From Pseudohoeflea sp964511625 (GTDB lineage Bacteria > Pseudomonadota > Alphaproteobacteria > Rhizobiales > Rhizobiaceae): 64,000 nucleotides of DNA. Each line of letters opens with the position of its first letter. Positions within the stretch are counted from its first letter, which is position 1. The position numbers and the translations under genes were made by a program. The stretch spans positions 62,001-126,000 of the forward strand of contig CAZEJG010000009.1 of NCBI GenBank assembly GCA_964511625.1. Reading direction: 5' to 3'. The notes below the pieces were generated by a model. It searched no databases. It was not told the DNA's origin and was given only the letters and a program-made list of their open reading frames with translations. Shown here piece by piece: positions 9,198-17,356 of the stretch.

Positions 9198-9556
9198 GGC
9201 TTTACCGATCCTGTGGTCAGCCCGGTGTCAGGGGCTGGCTCGCCCTCGGCAACCTGCGGCGCGAAGTCCGATGCGTAGCCGGGAATTTCGTCCGGACGCG
9301 CCATCTGCAGCGGGGTAATGGCTTCGAGGCCGAGCTGCTCGGCATATTCCTTGGTCAGACGCTCGAGGCGGGCCGGCTGGTTAAGCAGGCTCCAGTCGGC
9401 TTCGAGCAGGTCGATCGTGTCCTTCTGCAGCTTGATGGCCGCCTGCAGACGATGGACCTCGTCCAGCTTGTCCTCGGCCCGATGCTTGATCTGGTAGGTC
9501 ACCGTCGCCGCGCCGACCATCGCGGCGATCAAAACGACATCGAGGGTACGCAGCAT
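9194..9556 (-). CDS. ftsL: Cell division protein FtsL-like
   Basis: FtsL is a small bitopic divisome protein that, with FtsB and FtsQ, activates FtsWI. The product (120 residues) has one N-terminal membrane helix (VVLIAAMVGAATVTYQI) followed by a heptad-like coiled coil (KLDEVHRLQAAIKLQKDTID) and the segment LLEADWSLLNQPARLERL common to alphaproteobacterial FtsL-like proteins. I chose the ATG at 9556 because GGAGG lies 9 bases upstream; an in-frame TTG at 9565 directly abuts GGAGG and is less likely. It sits between rsmH and ftsI as in other genomes, overlapping ftsI by four bases. Confidence 0.9.
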   Translation of the reverse strand: MLRTLDVVLIAAMVGAATVTYQIKHRAEDKLDEVHRLQAAIKLQKDTIDLLEADWSLLNQPARLERLTKEYAEQLGLEAITPLQMARPDEIPGYASDFAPQVAEGEPAPDTGLTTGSVKP

Positions 9557-9561
9557 CGGGT

Positions 9562-10584
9562 TCAACCTCCGGAGGCCGCGGGCGCGGCCGGTTGGGGAAC
9601 GGGAAGGATCGACAAGTCGGCCGCACCGGCTGGTGCAGCGGTGCGCAAGCCGGCACGCAGCTTGGCCGACCGGGCGCGTGGGTTGATCTCGCTCTCCGCC
9701 TCGCCCGCCGCCTGCGGCTGCTTGCCGAGCGGTTCGAAGGTGGCAGCGTCGGCGTTGACCTGCGGCAGGTGACGCGAGCCGGAGGCCTTGCCGGAACGCT
9801 CCTGAAAGAAGCGCTTGACGATGCGATCCTCGAGCGAATGGAAGCTGACGACCACCAGCCGTCCGCCGGGCCTGAGCGCCTTCTCGGCAGCGAACAGCGC
9901 GGTGGCCAGTTCGCCCAGTTCGTCGTTGACGTAAGTGCGCAGCGCCTGGAAAACGCGGGTGGCGGGGTGGATCTTGTCCTGGGCCCGGCGCGGCGACACC
10001 TTCTCGATGATCGAGACGAGCTGTTTCGTCGTCTCGATCGGCGCCTCCTTGCGCGCAGCCTCGATGGCACGGGCGATGCGGCCGGCATGGCGCTCCTCGC
10101 CGAGCAGGCCGAAGATGCGGGTGAGATCGGCAGCCTTCAGTCGGTTGACGACATCGGCAGCACTCGCCCCGCTCTGGCCCATCCGCATGTCGAGCGGTCC
10201 GTCGCGCATGAACGAGAAGCCGCGGTCGGCCTCGTCGATCTGCATGGAGGACACACCGATATCGAGGACGACGCCGTCGAGGCTTGCCGGCTCGACATGG
10301 TCGAGCAGTGCGGAAAAGCGTGAGAGCACCAGCGTCAGCCGCGGCCCGAAGCGGGTCTTGAGCGCCGTGCCGCCGGCAATGGCGTCGGGATCGCGGTCAA
10401 GGGCGACGACATCGGCCCCGGCCTCGAGCAGCGCGGTCGTGTAGCCGCCCGCGCCGAAGGTGCCGTCGAGAATGCGTTTGCCGGGAGCGGGCTCGAGGGC
10501 TGACAGCACCTCGGCGAGCATGACAGGGACATGGCGAGCCGTGTCGGGAATATCGGCAACCTGCCTGTCTCCCTCGTTCGCCAT
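9562..10584 (-). CDS. rsmH: 16S rRNA (cytosine(1402)-N(4))-methyltransferase RsmH (MraW)
   Basis: RsmH methylates N4 of C1402 in 16S rRNA, in the decoding centre. The 340-residue product has HVPVMLAEVLSALEP near the N-terminus, the SAM-binding loop DGTFGAGGYTTALL (about residues 41-54), GVVLDIGVSSMQID and DMRMGQSG, and the C-terminal VSFHSLEDRIVKRFF. The reading frame stays open to 11220, but the upstream part is antisense/out of frame to mraZ; the ATG at 10584, 14 bases after the mraZ stop and preceded by GGTGGGA, gives the family N-terminus. The C-terminal 70 residues are Ala/Pro-rich and variable. Confidence 0.96.
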   Translation of the reverse strand: MANEGDRQVADIPDTARHVPVMLAEVLSALEPAPGKRILDGTFGAGGYTTALLEAGADVVALDRDPDAIAGGTALKTRFGPRLTLVLSRFSALLDHVEPASLDGVVLDIGVSSMQIDEADRGFSFMRDGPLDMRMGQSGASAADVVNRLKAADLTRIFGLLGEERHAGRIARAIEAARKEAPIETTKQLVSIIEKVSPRRAQDKIHPATRVFQALRTYVNDELGELATALFAAEKALRPGGRLVVVSFHSLEDRIVKRFFQERSGKASGSRHLPQVNADAATFEPLGKQPQAAGEAESEINPRARSAKLRAGLRTAAPAGAADLSILPVPQPAAPAASGG

Positions 10585-10598
10585 GCGTCCCACCTCCG

Positions 10599-11042
10599 TT
10601 ACGTCGACCTGTCGGCCACTCGAAAATCTTCTGTCCGGGATCGCGCCTGCATCGCCTCGAATGCCTGCGGCTCCCATAATTGGAAGTGATCCCCGCGCCC
10701 CGCGAAGGTCACCCTGTCGGTGATCCCGGTGAATTCGCGGATGAAATCCGTCACCAGAATCCGCCCCTCGGCGTCGAGCTTCATGAAGACGCCCCCGCCG
10801 TGAATGACGAGCGACATGCGGTTGGCCTTTTCGGAAAAAGGATCGAGGGTGGACATCATCTTCTCGAAACGATCCAGCATCTCCGGCCCCGCCATGGAAA
10901 TGGCGGGAAACACGAAGTCCTGACAGGCATAGAGCTCTTCCGTGCCGTTCCGGGCAAGCACAGCCCTGAACGCCGAGGGAACGGAGACCCGCCCCTTTGC
11001 ATCTATCCTGTTTGTCGCATTCGAGAGGAACCGGTTCATCAC
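10599..11042 (-). CDS. mraZ: Transcriptional regulator MraZ
   Basis: MraZ is the AbrB-like, ring-forming DNA-binding protein encoded first in most division/cell-wall clusters. In E. coli it represses its own operon by binding TGGGN direct repeats. The 147-residue product has the duplicated SpoVT/AbrB pattern: NRIDAKGRVSVPSAFR at residues 11-26 and KLDAEGRILVTDFIRE around 87-102. It leads the operon, with rsmH 14 bases downstream. About 170 bases upstream lies a four-copy TGGG array that fits its known operator. A second ATG one codon in is possible. Confidence 0.95.
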   Translation of the reverse strand: MMNRFLSNATNRIDAKGRVSVPSAFRAVLARNGTEELYACQDFVFPAISMAGPEMLDRFEKMMSTLDPFSEKANRMSLVIHGGGVFMKLDAEGRILVTDFIREFTGITDRVTFAGRGDHFQLWEPQAFEAMQARSRTEDFRVADRST

Positions 11043-11579
11043 GCGCTACTGCCGCTTCCGCCCCCTGGCCGCATCTCATGAGCCCTCCGGAAAAATTCCG
11101 GATTGCAAAGGATCGTGTCGCTTCGCCGCAAGCGTGAATTCGTCCGATGTGAAACCGGTCCGATTTCTGTTTTCCGGCGGCCGCAACCCGCCTCGCGATC
11201 CTGTCCAATTGGGATATCATGGGCTCATATGGGCGTCAATGGGAACAGGCCCCATCAGGGAGGCCTGAATCAACCTCCTTTAATACCTCGTCAACCTTAA
11301 TGAACCGTTAGGATTCAACGGCTTGCAGGACGGCATTGAGAAATTTCCGCAGCACCCCTTCGAGCGCTCTGAGCACGCAAATCATTGAAAGCGAAGGCTA
11401 AAAAATTTCTTTCGGATCCGACGCCAGATTGGCGGCGACAATCGCACATTGACCGTGCGGGCAAATCGAGCCCTGCGGCGCGCAGAAGCGAGGGGCAAAA
11501 GCCGCCTTCATGGTCAATGGATGGGTCGGCGATCGCCAATGATCGGCCTGCAATGGAGTGCCGAGAGTTAAGGGAATTT
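11043..11579. other. Intergenic region between mraZ and rnpB, holding the division-operon control region
   Basis: No gene is supported in these 537 bases. The half nearest mraZ holds the TGGG array and, on the minus strand, a weak sigma-70-like pair: TTGACG (11294-11289) and, 17 bases later, GATTCA (11271-11266). The -35 matches 5 of 6 consensus bases; the -10 is poor. If real, the repeats would lie just downstream of the start site, within the mraZ leader. The half nearest rnpB (about 11300-11579) shows only short open frames without ribosome sites and no clear hairpin terminator. Confidence 0.5.
11210..11243. promoter_or_regulatory. Candidate MraZ operator: four TGGG repeats at 10-bp spacing
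   Basis: On the plus strand TGGG occurs at 11210, 11220, 11230 and 11240, each followed by six variable bases, so the period is exactly one helical turn. This matches the TGGGN plus 5-nt spacer repeats reported as the E. coli MraZ target. The array lies 168 bases upstream of mraZ, and reads TGGG on the strand opposite mraZ. Function is inferred from pattern and position. Confidence 0.8.
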
Positions 11580-12004
11580 GGGCCAGTCGGCCTGTAAGCC
11601 GGGTTCTGTATGGCTTCCGCCCGAGGACGGAAACGTGGCAGCCATTCCTCTGGGACGCGCCTTGCGACGCGCCTCAAGCAACCTACCCGGATGACTGGCC
11701 GGAAACGGGCCGGCTTTCGCCGCGTCATCCCTATTCGGTCTTGCTCCCGGTGGGGTTTACCGTGCCGTCGCCGTTACCGGAAACGCGGTGGGCTCTTACC
11801 CCACCCTTTCACCCTTACCCCGCCGCCTCAACGCCTCCGACGAGACGCTCAGGTGGCGGGGCGGTTTGCTTTCTGTGGCACTTTCCCTGGGGTCGCCCCC
11901 GCCGGACGTTATCCGGCACCGTTGTTTCCTGGAGCCCGGACTTTCCTCGAACCGCCACCTTTCGGTGAGTTGCGGCGCGCGGCTGCCCGGCCGACTGGCA
12001 CGGC
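11580..12004 (-). ncRNA. rnpB: RNase P RNA (bacterial class A)
   Basis: This RNA is the catalytic subunit of RNase P, which matures tRNA 5' ends. On the minus strand the conserved core segment GAGGAAAGTCCGGGCTCC lies at 11948-11931, near the 5' end, and the 3' part carries ACAGAACCCGGCTTACAGG (11609-11591). The termini can pair over about 12 bases (GCCAGTCGGCC at the 5' side, GGCCGACTGGC at the 3' side), forming helix P1 and setting the ends to within a few bases. Length of about 425 nt fits alphaproteobacterial RNase P RNAs. Open reading frames crossing this interval on both strands are not genes. Confidence 0.95.
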
Positions 12005-12185
12005 CCTCATAACGAACGTGGGCAGCGAGCGCCACCTCAAATGCGCTGCCTTCCCGTTCCGCAGCGCGGACGCCCCGTTGGTTCCATGAACTTTTCCTTA
12101 TCCGTGCAACAAACCGCCCGCGAGATGCATTAGGCCTATGCAGCGAGTGCTTCGCTGCCACGTGGTTCAAACAGGGAGGAGCACC

Positions 12186-14840
12186 ATGGCTTCCGTTTCC
12201 GAACCCGAGAGCGTTTCAACCACTCCCGGATATTCCCGTTCCTATCGCCCGCACGGCGCCGGCGGATGGTGGCTCGCCATCCTCGCGGCCGTATTCCTCA
12301 TTCTCGGACTGTTCCTCGGCGCCGGCGGCATCTGGCTCGCCTGGCTCGGCGGTTCGTTCTACTACGCCATCGCCGGCCTTGGCCTGATCGTCTCTGCCTA
12401 TTTCATCTACCGGCGCGAAATGGCCGGCTTCTGGATCTATACCGCGACCTGGGTCTTCACGATCGCCTGGGCCCTGTGGGAAGTCGGGCTATCGGGCTGG
12501 CCGCTGGTGCCGCGTCTGGTGGCGCCCACCGTGCTTATGGCGGTGCTGGTGATCTCGCTGCCTGCTTTCCGCCGTACCTCCGAGCACCGGACCGCTCATG
12601 GCCGCGCCGCTTATACCGTGCTGCTGGCCGGCGCCCTCGTTGCTCCGCTGGCACTCCATCTTTCACCGATACCGGCAAGCGCCCAGGCACAGGACAGCAC
12701 GTCGACCACCGAGAGCCCGGCCGACGAAAGCGGCACGAACGGCGATGCCGCCGCACCGGCACAGACGCCGGCGACAATCCCCGGGACCGCCGAGACGACG
12801 ACACCGGCCGATGGCGACATCAAACCCGCAGTTCCGGCAGAAAGCACCGATGCCGCCGCAAACGAGCCGGCGGCCACCAGGACGATTGCCGCCACCGGCA
12901 CGCGCGTTTCGACCAAACCGGTGGAGATGCAGGAACCGGGCAAGGACTGGCCGCAATATGGCGGCACCTTCGCCGCACAGCGCTATTCACCGCTCGACCA
13001 GATCAATACCGATACCGTCGGCGACCTGAAGCAGGTCTGGCTGGCGCATACCGGCGACATGCCGACCGAGAAGACCAAGGGAAAATACTCTCCCGAGAAC
13101 ACTCCGGTCGAGGTCAACGGACACCTCTACGTCTGCTCGGCCATGGACATCCTGATTTCCTATGATGCCGCCACTGGCGAGGAGGAATGGCGCCACGACC
13201 CGAAGGTCTCGCCCGATGCCATCCCTTATGGCGCCACCTGCCGTGGCGTGAGCTACTATAAGACGCCCGATGCCACCGCCGGTGCGCCCTGCGCCGAACG
13301 GATCGTGGCAGGAACGCTGGACGCCCGGCTGGTCGAGGTCGATGCGGCAACCGGTGAATCCTGTGCAGATTTCGGCGAGAACGGTCAGGTCGATCTCAAC
13401 AAGGGCATCGGCCAGACCGTGCCCGGCTGGTACGCCGTGACCGCGCCGCCTGCCATCGTTCGCGGCGTCATCGTCACCGGCGCGCAGGTCAAGGACGGCC
13501 AGGCCGAGGACGCGCCCTCCGGCGTGATCCGCGGCTATGATGCAGTCACCGGCAAGCTCGCCTGGGCCTGGGACATGGGCCATCCAGACCGCCTCGGCGC
13601 ACCGGCGGGCGACGAGGTCTACACCCGCGGCACCCCCAACATGTGGACCGCGGCCGCGGCCGATGAGGAACTTGGCTATGTCTATCTGCCGATGGGCAAT
13701 TCCTCGGTCGACTACTATGGCGGCAACCGCAAGGACTTCGAAAACGAGTACTCGTCCTCGCTGGTCGCCATCGACGTGACGACAGGCAAGCCGGTCTGGA
13801 CGTTCCAGACGGTGCATTACGACCTGTGGGACTACGACCTCGGTTCGCAGCCGACGCTGGTGGATTTCCCCACTGACGACGGCACCGTGCCGGCGATCAT
13901 CCTGCCTTCCAAGCAGGGCGAGATCTACGTGCTCAACCGCGAGACCGGTGAACCTCTCTTTCCCGTCGAAAGCAGGGACGTTCCCCAGAACGGCGTGGAA
14001 CCGGAGAACCTCTCGAAGACCCAGCCCTTCTCGGGCTATGCGACGCTCGCCAAGGACCGTCTCAAGGAAAGCGACATGTGGGGCGCCACCCCGCTCGACC
14101 AGCTGATGTGCCGGATCGAGTTCCGCAAGGCTGTCTATGACGGCGAATACACCGCGCCCGAGGTGGACACCCACTATATCGAGTATCCCGGCTACAATGG
14201 CGGCTCCGACTGGGGCAGCGTGGCCATCGATCCGGTCAACGGGGTACTCGTCGCCAACTACAACGACATCCCCAACTACAACAAGCTGATCCCGCGCGAG
14301 AAGGCCGACGAGATGGGTATCGAGCCGATCACCAAGGGCGGCAACGAGCCGAAGGCCGAAGGCGCGGGCGACGCGCAGGCCGGATCGCCCTATGCGATCG
14401 ACGTCAATGCCGGCTGGCGCAATCCGGTTACCGGCATCCCCTGCTCGGCACCGCCCTATGGCTGGATCCGCGCGATCGATCTGAAGACCGGCGACACACT
14501 GTGGGACGAACCCTTCGGCACCGCCGAGAACAACGGCCCCTTCGGTATCCACTCGCATCTTCCCTTGCAGATCGGAACGCCGAACAACGGCGGACCGCTG
14601 GTCACGGCCGGCGGGCTGATCTTCGTCGCGGCGACAACGGACCAGAAGTTCCGCGCCATCGACATCAAGACCGGCAAGACCGTGTGGGAGACCCATCTGC
14701 CGGCCGGCGGACAGGCTAACCCGATGACCTATGAGGTGAACGGCAAGCAGTATGTCGTCCTCGTTCCCGGCGGCCACCATTTCATGGAAACCCCGGTCGG
14801 CGACGAGGTGATCGCCTACGCCCTGCCCGACAAGGGCTGA
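12186..14840 (+). CDS. gcd: Membrane-bound PQQ-dependent glucose dehydrogenase (glucose/quinate/shikimate family)
   Basis: This quinoprotein oxidises aldoses such as glucose in the periplasm and passes electrons to ubiquinone. The 884-residue product has about five hydrophobic helices in residues 25-165, then a periplasmic eight-bladed PQQ propeller beginning at DWPQYGGT (residue 254) and showing repeated tryptophan-docking stretches (for example AWAWDMGHPD, VWTFQTVHYDLWDYD, TLWDEPFG). The ATG at 12186 follows GGGAGGAG and is preferred over the upstream in-frame ATG at 12138. Compared with the roughly 800-residue E. coli enzyme it has an extra Ala/Thr/Pro-rich linker (about residues 168-253) between the membrane and catalytic parts. 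No pqq cofactor genes are nearby. Family assignment is firm; preferred sugar is not determined. The gene stands alone and ends at a strong hairpin. Confidence 0.93.
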   Translation: MASVSEPESVSTTPGYSRSYRPHGAGGWWLAILAAVFLILGLFLGAGGIWLAWLGGSFYYAIAGLGLIVSAYFIYRREMAGFWIYTATWVFTIAWALWEVGLSGWPLVPRLVAPTVLMAVLVISLPAFRRTSEHRTAHGRAAYTVLLAGALVAPLALHLSPIPASAQAQDSTSTTESPADESGTNGDAAAPAQTPATIPGTAETTTPADGDIKPAVPAESTDAAANEPAATRTIAATGTRVSTKPVEMQEPGKDWPQYGGTFAAQRYSPLDQINTDTVGDLKQVWLAHTGDMPTEKTKGKYSPENTPVEVNGHLYVCSAMDILISYDAATGEEEWRHDPKVSPDAIPYGATCRGVSYYKTPDATAGAPCAERIVAGTLDARLVEVDAATGESCADFGENGQVDLNKGIGQTVPGWYAVTAPPAIVRGVIVTGAQVKDGQAEDAPSGVIRGYDAVTGKLAWAWDMGHPDRLGAPAGDEVYTRGTPNMWTAAAADEELGYVYLPMGNSSVDYYGGNRKDFENEYSSSLVAIDVTTGKPVWTFQTVHYDLWDYDLGSQPTLVDFPTDDGTVPAIILPSKQGEIYVLNRETGEPLFPVESRDVPQNGVEPENLSKTQPFSGYATLAKDRLKESDMWGATPLDQLMCRIEFRKAVYDGEYTAPEVDTHYIEYPGYNGGSDWGSVAIDPVNGVLVANYNDIPNYNKLIPREKADEMGIEPITKGGNEPKAEGAGDAQAGSPYAIDVNAGWRNPVTGIPCSAPPYGWIRAIDLKTGDTLWDEPFGTAENNGPFGIHSHLPLQIGTPNNGGPLVTAGGLIFVAATTDQKFRAIDIKTGKTVWETHLPAGGQANPMTYEVNGKQYVVLVPGGHHFMETPVGDEVIAYALPDKG

Positions 14841-14860
14841 GCCACCGCGACAAAGAAAAA

Positions 14861-14889
14861 GGGCCGCGCACGAAAAACATGCGCGGCCC
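14861..14889 (+). terminator. Hairpin terminator between gcd and the transglycosylase gene
   Basis: A perfect 10-bp stem (GGGCCGCGCA pairing with TGCGCGGCCC) encloses a 9-base loop, 20 bases after the gcd stop. There is an A-rich run before the stem, which reads as a U-run for the convergent gene on the minus strand, so it may serve both directions. Confidence 0.75.
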
Positions 14890-14955
14890 AAGCTCCGGAC
14901 CGTGAAGCGGCGAACCCCCGAAGCCGGAACATCTCGATGATCCGGATGACCCGGC

Positions 14956-15471
14956 TCAGTTCATGATGCTCTGGACCTTGCCGCAATAGGCCTTGGAGAC
15001 CGGGTTCATGCGCTTGGCGCCATGGCCGGCATTGTATTTCAGGATCGTTCCGCAGGTCGAACCACCCCCGAGCTTGTGGGCGGCGGCGAGATACTTCATC
15101 CCGTACTTGATGTTGGTGTCCGGGTCGTAGAGCCCCTTGGCCGAACCGCGATACCCCATCATCCGCGCCGTCGCCGGCTTGATCTGCATGAGGCCGATCT
15201 CGCCGTGCGAACCGCGGGCATTCGGACGGTAGTTGCTTTCGACGCGGACCACGGCATGAGCCAGCGATTCCGGCACCCCGTAGGTCTTGGCGTAAGAGGA
15301 GATGATCTTGCCGTAGGGACGGGAGGCGTAACCCGAGACCGTGGTCTTTCCGTTCAGCTTGCTCTTTGAAATCGATCCCGTGGCGGTGTTGTCCACTCCC
15401 GCCGCCGTCTGACACCCCGCCAGCGCAGCACAAAGCAAGGCCGCCGCGGCGACCGCAAAACTCTTCTGCAT
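14956..15471 (-). CDS. Lytic transglycosylase lipoprotein (SLT domain)
   Basis: A small SLT-type lytic transglycosylase, which cleaves the MurNAc-GlcNAc bond of peptidoglycan to leave 1,6-anhydro ends. The 171-residue product starts at the ATG at 15471 with a lipoprotein signal ending in the lipobox LAGC (Cys about residue 20). The catalytic domain shows the family marks in order: AVVRVESNYRPNA (catalytic Glu in ES), GEIGLMQIKPATA and LKYNAGHG. The open frame continues upstream to 15567 without a better start or signal. It is likely anchored to the outer membrane. It ends against gcd (convergent), with a shared hairpin between. Substrate preference and physiological role are not shown by the sequence. 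Confidence 0.88.
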   Translation of the reverse strand: MQKSFAVAAAALLCAALAGCQTAAGVDNTATGSISKSKLNGKTTVSGYASRPYGKIISSYAKTYGVPESLAHAVVRVESNYRPNARGSHGEIGLMQIKPATARMMGYRGSAKGLYDPDTNIKYGMKYLAAAHKLGGGSTCGTILKYNAGHGAKRMNPVSKAYCGKVQSIMN

Positions 15472-15749
15472 GTAATAGTAACCCACTCTGTTGGCGCCCC
15501 GCCGATCTCTTGGACCAGCCACCCCGGGCGTCGTGACAGTCAGGAGCCGTGCGCGACACAAGCGCATCTCCGGCCCCGGCGATGGAATGCCTGATAGAGG
15601 GTCGGGTTGGCGGAAAATGTGGCAGAAATGAACGGGAAATGCGGCGCGTGATAAACTTGTGTTACGAACCGATACGTTAGAAGTGCCTGTTTTATTAAGA
15701 GTTTTTTAACCCTGCACGCCAGAGGTGGCAGATACGGCGCCCGCAATCC

Positions 15750-16523
15750 TCACGCGAGAGAGGGTAGCGCGGACAGCAAACGGTGCAGCGTGGAGATGGT
15801 CGAAGCGTCGGCGACGCCATCCACTCGCGCCGGACGGAAGTGGCGCTGAAAGGCCATGACGGCCCCCTTTGTCGCGGCGCCGAAGATGCCGTGCGTCTCG
15901 GTCTGGTAGCCGTAAAGCGACAGCATTGTCTGCAGCGCCTCGACCGGCGGTCCGCTGTCGCCTTCCTGAAAGAAACGGCCACCGCCGATCGGCTCCGGCT
16001 CCACCCAGTGTCCGACGCCCTCCTTGGCGAGCCAGGCCCAGTCGAACCATTCGCCCGGATCGATCTTGCGCCCGATGGAGACGTCGGAATGACCGAGCAC
16101 CCGGTCGGGTGCAATCGAATGCCGGGCGATGATGTCGCGGCAAAGCCGGGCGACTGCGCGCATCTGCACGACCGGATAGGCAGGAGCGCCGGCATCGTGC
16201 CCGGCGTTGACGATCTCGATCCCGATGGACGCCGAATTGATGTCGGCCTCGCCCTTCCAGTAGCTCTTGCCCGCATGCCAGGCGCGCAGGCTCTCCGGCA
16301 CCATCTGGGTGACGATGCCGCCCTCGTCGACGAGATAATGGGCGGAGACTTCGGCATCGGCATCGCACAGACGCTCGAGCGCGCCCTTGGCCGTCGGCAT
16401 GCCGGTATAATGGAGAAGGATCATGTCCGGCTGCCGCGGTGTCGCGCCGCCTCCGGCCCGGGGACCGAAATTGGGGGAAACGCGAACCAGGGCGGGCGGG
16501 AAATCCGGGTCGAACCCGGTCAT
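15750..16523 (-). CDS. N-acetylmuramoyl-L-alanine amidase (Amidase_2 plus peptidoglycan-binding domain)
   Basis: A zinc amidase of the AmpD/AmiD family, cutting between MurNAc and L-Ala. The 257-residue product has the amidase_2 domain in the first two thirds: MILLHYTG with a probable zinc ligand at His38, HAGKSYWKG, SIGIEIVNAG and a later HSDVSIGRKIDPG carrying the second zinc His and the Lys/Asp active-site region. The C-terminal third (from about residue 190, EALQTMLSLYGYQ) is a PG_binding_1 domain. No signal peptide is visible, so it could act in muropeptide recycling in the cytoplasm (AmpD-like) or be exported by an unseen route. Its start overlaps the stop of the DnaJ/TerB-like gene by four bases (ATGA), so the two are co-translated. 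Confidence 0.9.
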   Translation of the reverse strand: MTGFDPDFPPALVRVSPNFGPRAGGGATPRQPDMILLHYTGMPTAKGALERLCDADAEVSAHYLVDEGGIVTQMVPESLRAWHAGKSYWKGEADINSASIGIEIVNAGHDAGAPAYPVVQMRAVARLCRDIIARHSIAPDRVLGHSDVSIGRKIDPGEWFDWAWLAKEGVGHWVEPEPIGGGRFFQEGDSGPPVEALQTMLSLYGYQTETHGIFGAATKGAVMAFQRHFRPARVDGVADASTISTLHRLLSALPSLA

Positions 16524-17230
16524 GCGGGAACCCGCTGCTTCTCGATCGCCGCATAGGCGGAATTGATGGCCGCCATCCGGTCATTGGCGATCGCCAGGAA
16601 TTCCTCGGGCACCCCGCGCGCCAGAAGAGCATCCGGATGGCTGTCGGCGGCGAGCTTGCGATAGCGCCGACGAACCTCATCGAAAGAGGCGTCCTGTTCG
16701 ACGCCGAGCACCTGGTAGGGATCGATGCCGTCGGGATGGACGTGGCGGGCGACGATGCGGTCGAAATGCTCTTCGTCGAAGCCGAAGATGTCGGCCACAT
16801 GGGCGATGAATTCCAGTTCCTTCTGGTGGATCAGAGAATCCGCCTTGGCGATGTGGAACAGCCCGTCGAGAATGTCCTCGAGCATGGCGCAGTTGGACAC
16901 GCCCGATCCGCACAGGCCGGCGATACGCTCGGCATAGATGTCGTAGCCTGCTACGTCCTGCTTGGCGATGTTGTAGAGCCGGGAGACGTTGTGCGCCTCC
17001 TCCTCGGGAATGGCGAAGATGTCCTGGAAGGCGGCCACCTCTTCCTTCGACACCACGCCGTCGGCCTTGGCCATCTTGGCCGAAAGCGCGATCATGGCGA
17101 CCGAGAAAGCCACCTTGCGCCGCGTCTCCGGATCACCGGCGAACACCGTCCGCACGGTTTCAACCAGATTGGTGAAAGCGTGGGAAGCCGTTCCGCCGAC
17201 GGCGTCGAAGAGGCGTTTGAGCAGCGACAT
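16520..17230 (-). CDS. DnaJ-domain protein with TerB-like region (DjlA-like)
   Basis: The 236-residue protein combines a TerB-like helical region (about residues 30-150; SAKMAKADGVVSKEEV and FHIAKADSLIHQKELEFI) with a C-terminal J domain (about 167-230) that retains the HPD tripeptide (HPDALLARG, residues about 198-200) needed to stimulate DnaK ATPase. This is the arrangement of the DjlA co-chaperone family, though the N-terminal membrane helix of E. coli DjlA is not obvious here. It is followed with a 4-bp overlap by the amidase gene, a pairing that suggests a role in envelope maintenance. The start at 17230 is an ATG at the natural family N-terminus. Confidence 0.85.
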   Translation of the reverse strand: MSLLKRLFDAVGGTASHAFTNLVETVRTVFAGDPETRRKVAFSVAMIALSAKMAKADGVVSKEEVAAFQDIFAIPEEEAHNVSRLYNIAKQDVAGYDIYAERIAGLCGSGVSNCAMLEDILDGLFHIAKADSLIHQKELEFIAHVADIFGFDEEHFDRIVARHVHPDGIDPYQVLGVEQDASFDEVRRRYRKLAADSHPDALLARGVPEEFLAIANDRMAAINSAYAAIEKQRVPA

Positions 17231-17356
17231 GATTCTCGTTTAGTCCAAGAGTGCGGCAAAAGCGAGTGTGGCGCGTTCACGCACGTATCAACTTAGTGAA
17301 TGAATCGGGACCTTTTTCTCGTTTGACCGAGGCGCGCCGATCGGGTTTGTGGGCGC

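Noticed and set aside
11558..12170. Several open frames on both strands of 60-159 residues
   Set aside because: They cross the RNase P RNA gene, whose conserved segments and end pairing explain the sequence.
12987..14891. 634-residue open frame on the minus strand
   Set aside because: Antisense shadow of the PQQ glucose dehydrogenase, whose repeats and motifs are intact on the other strand.
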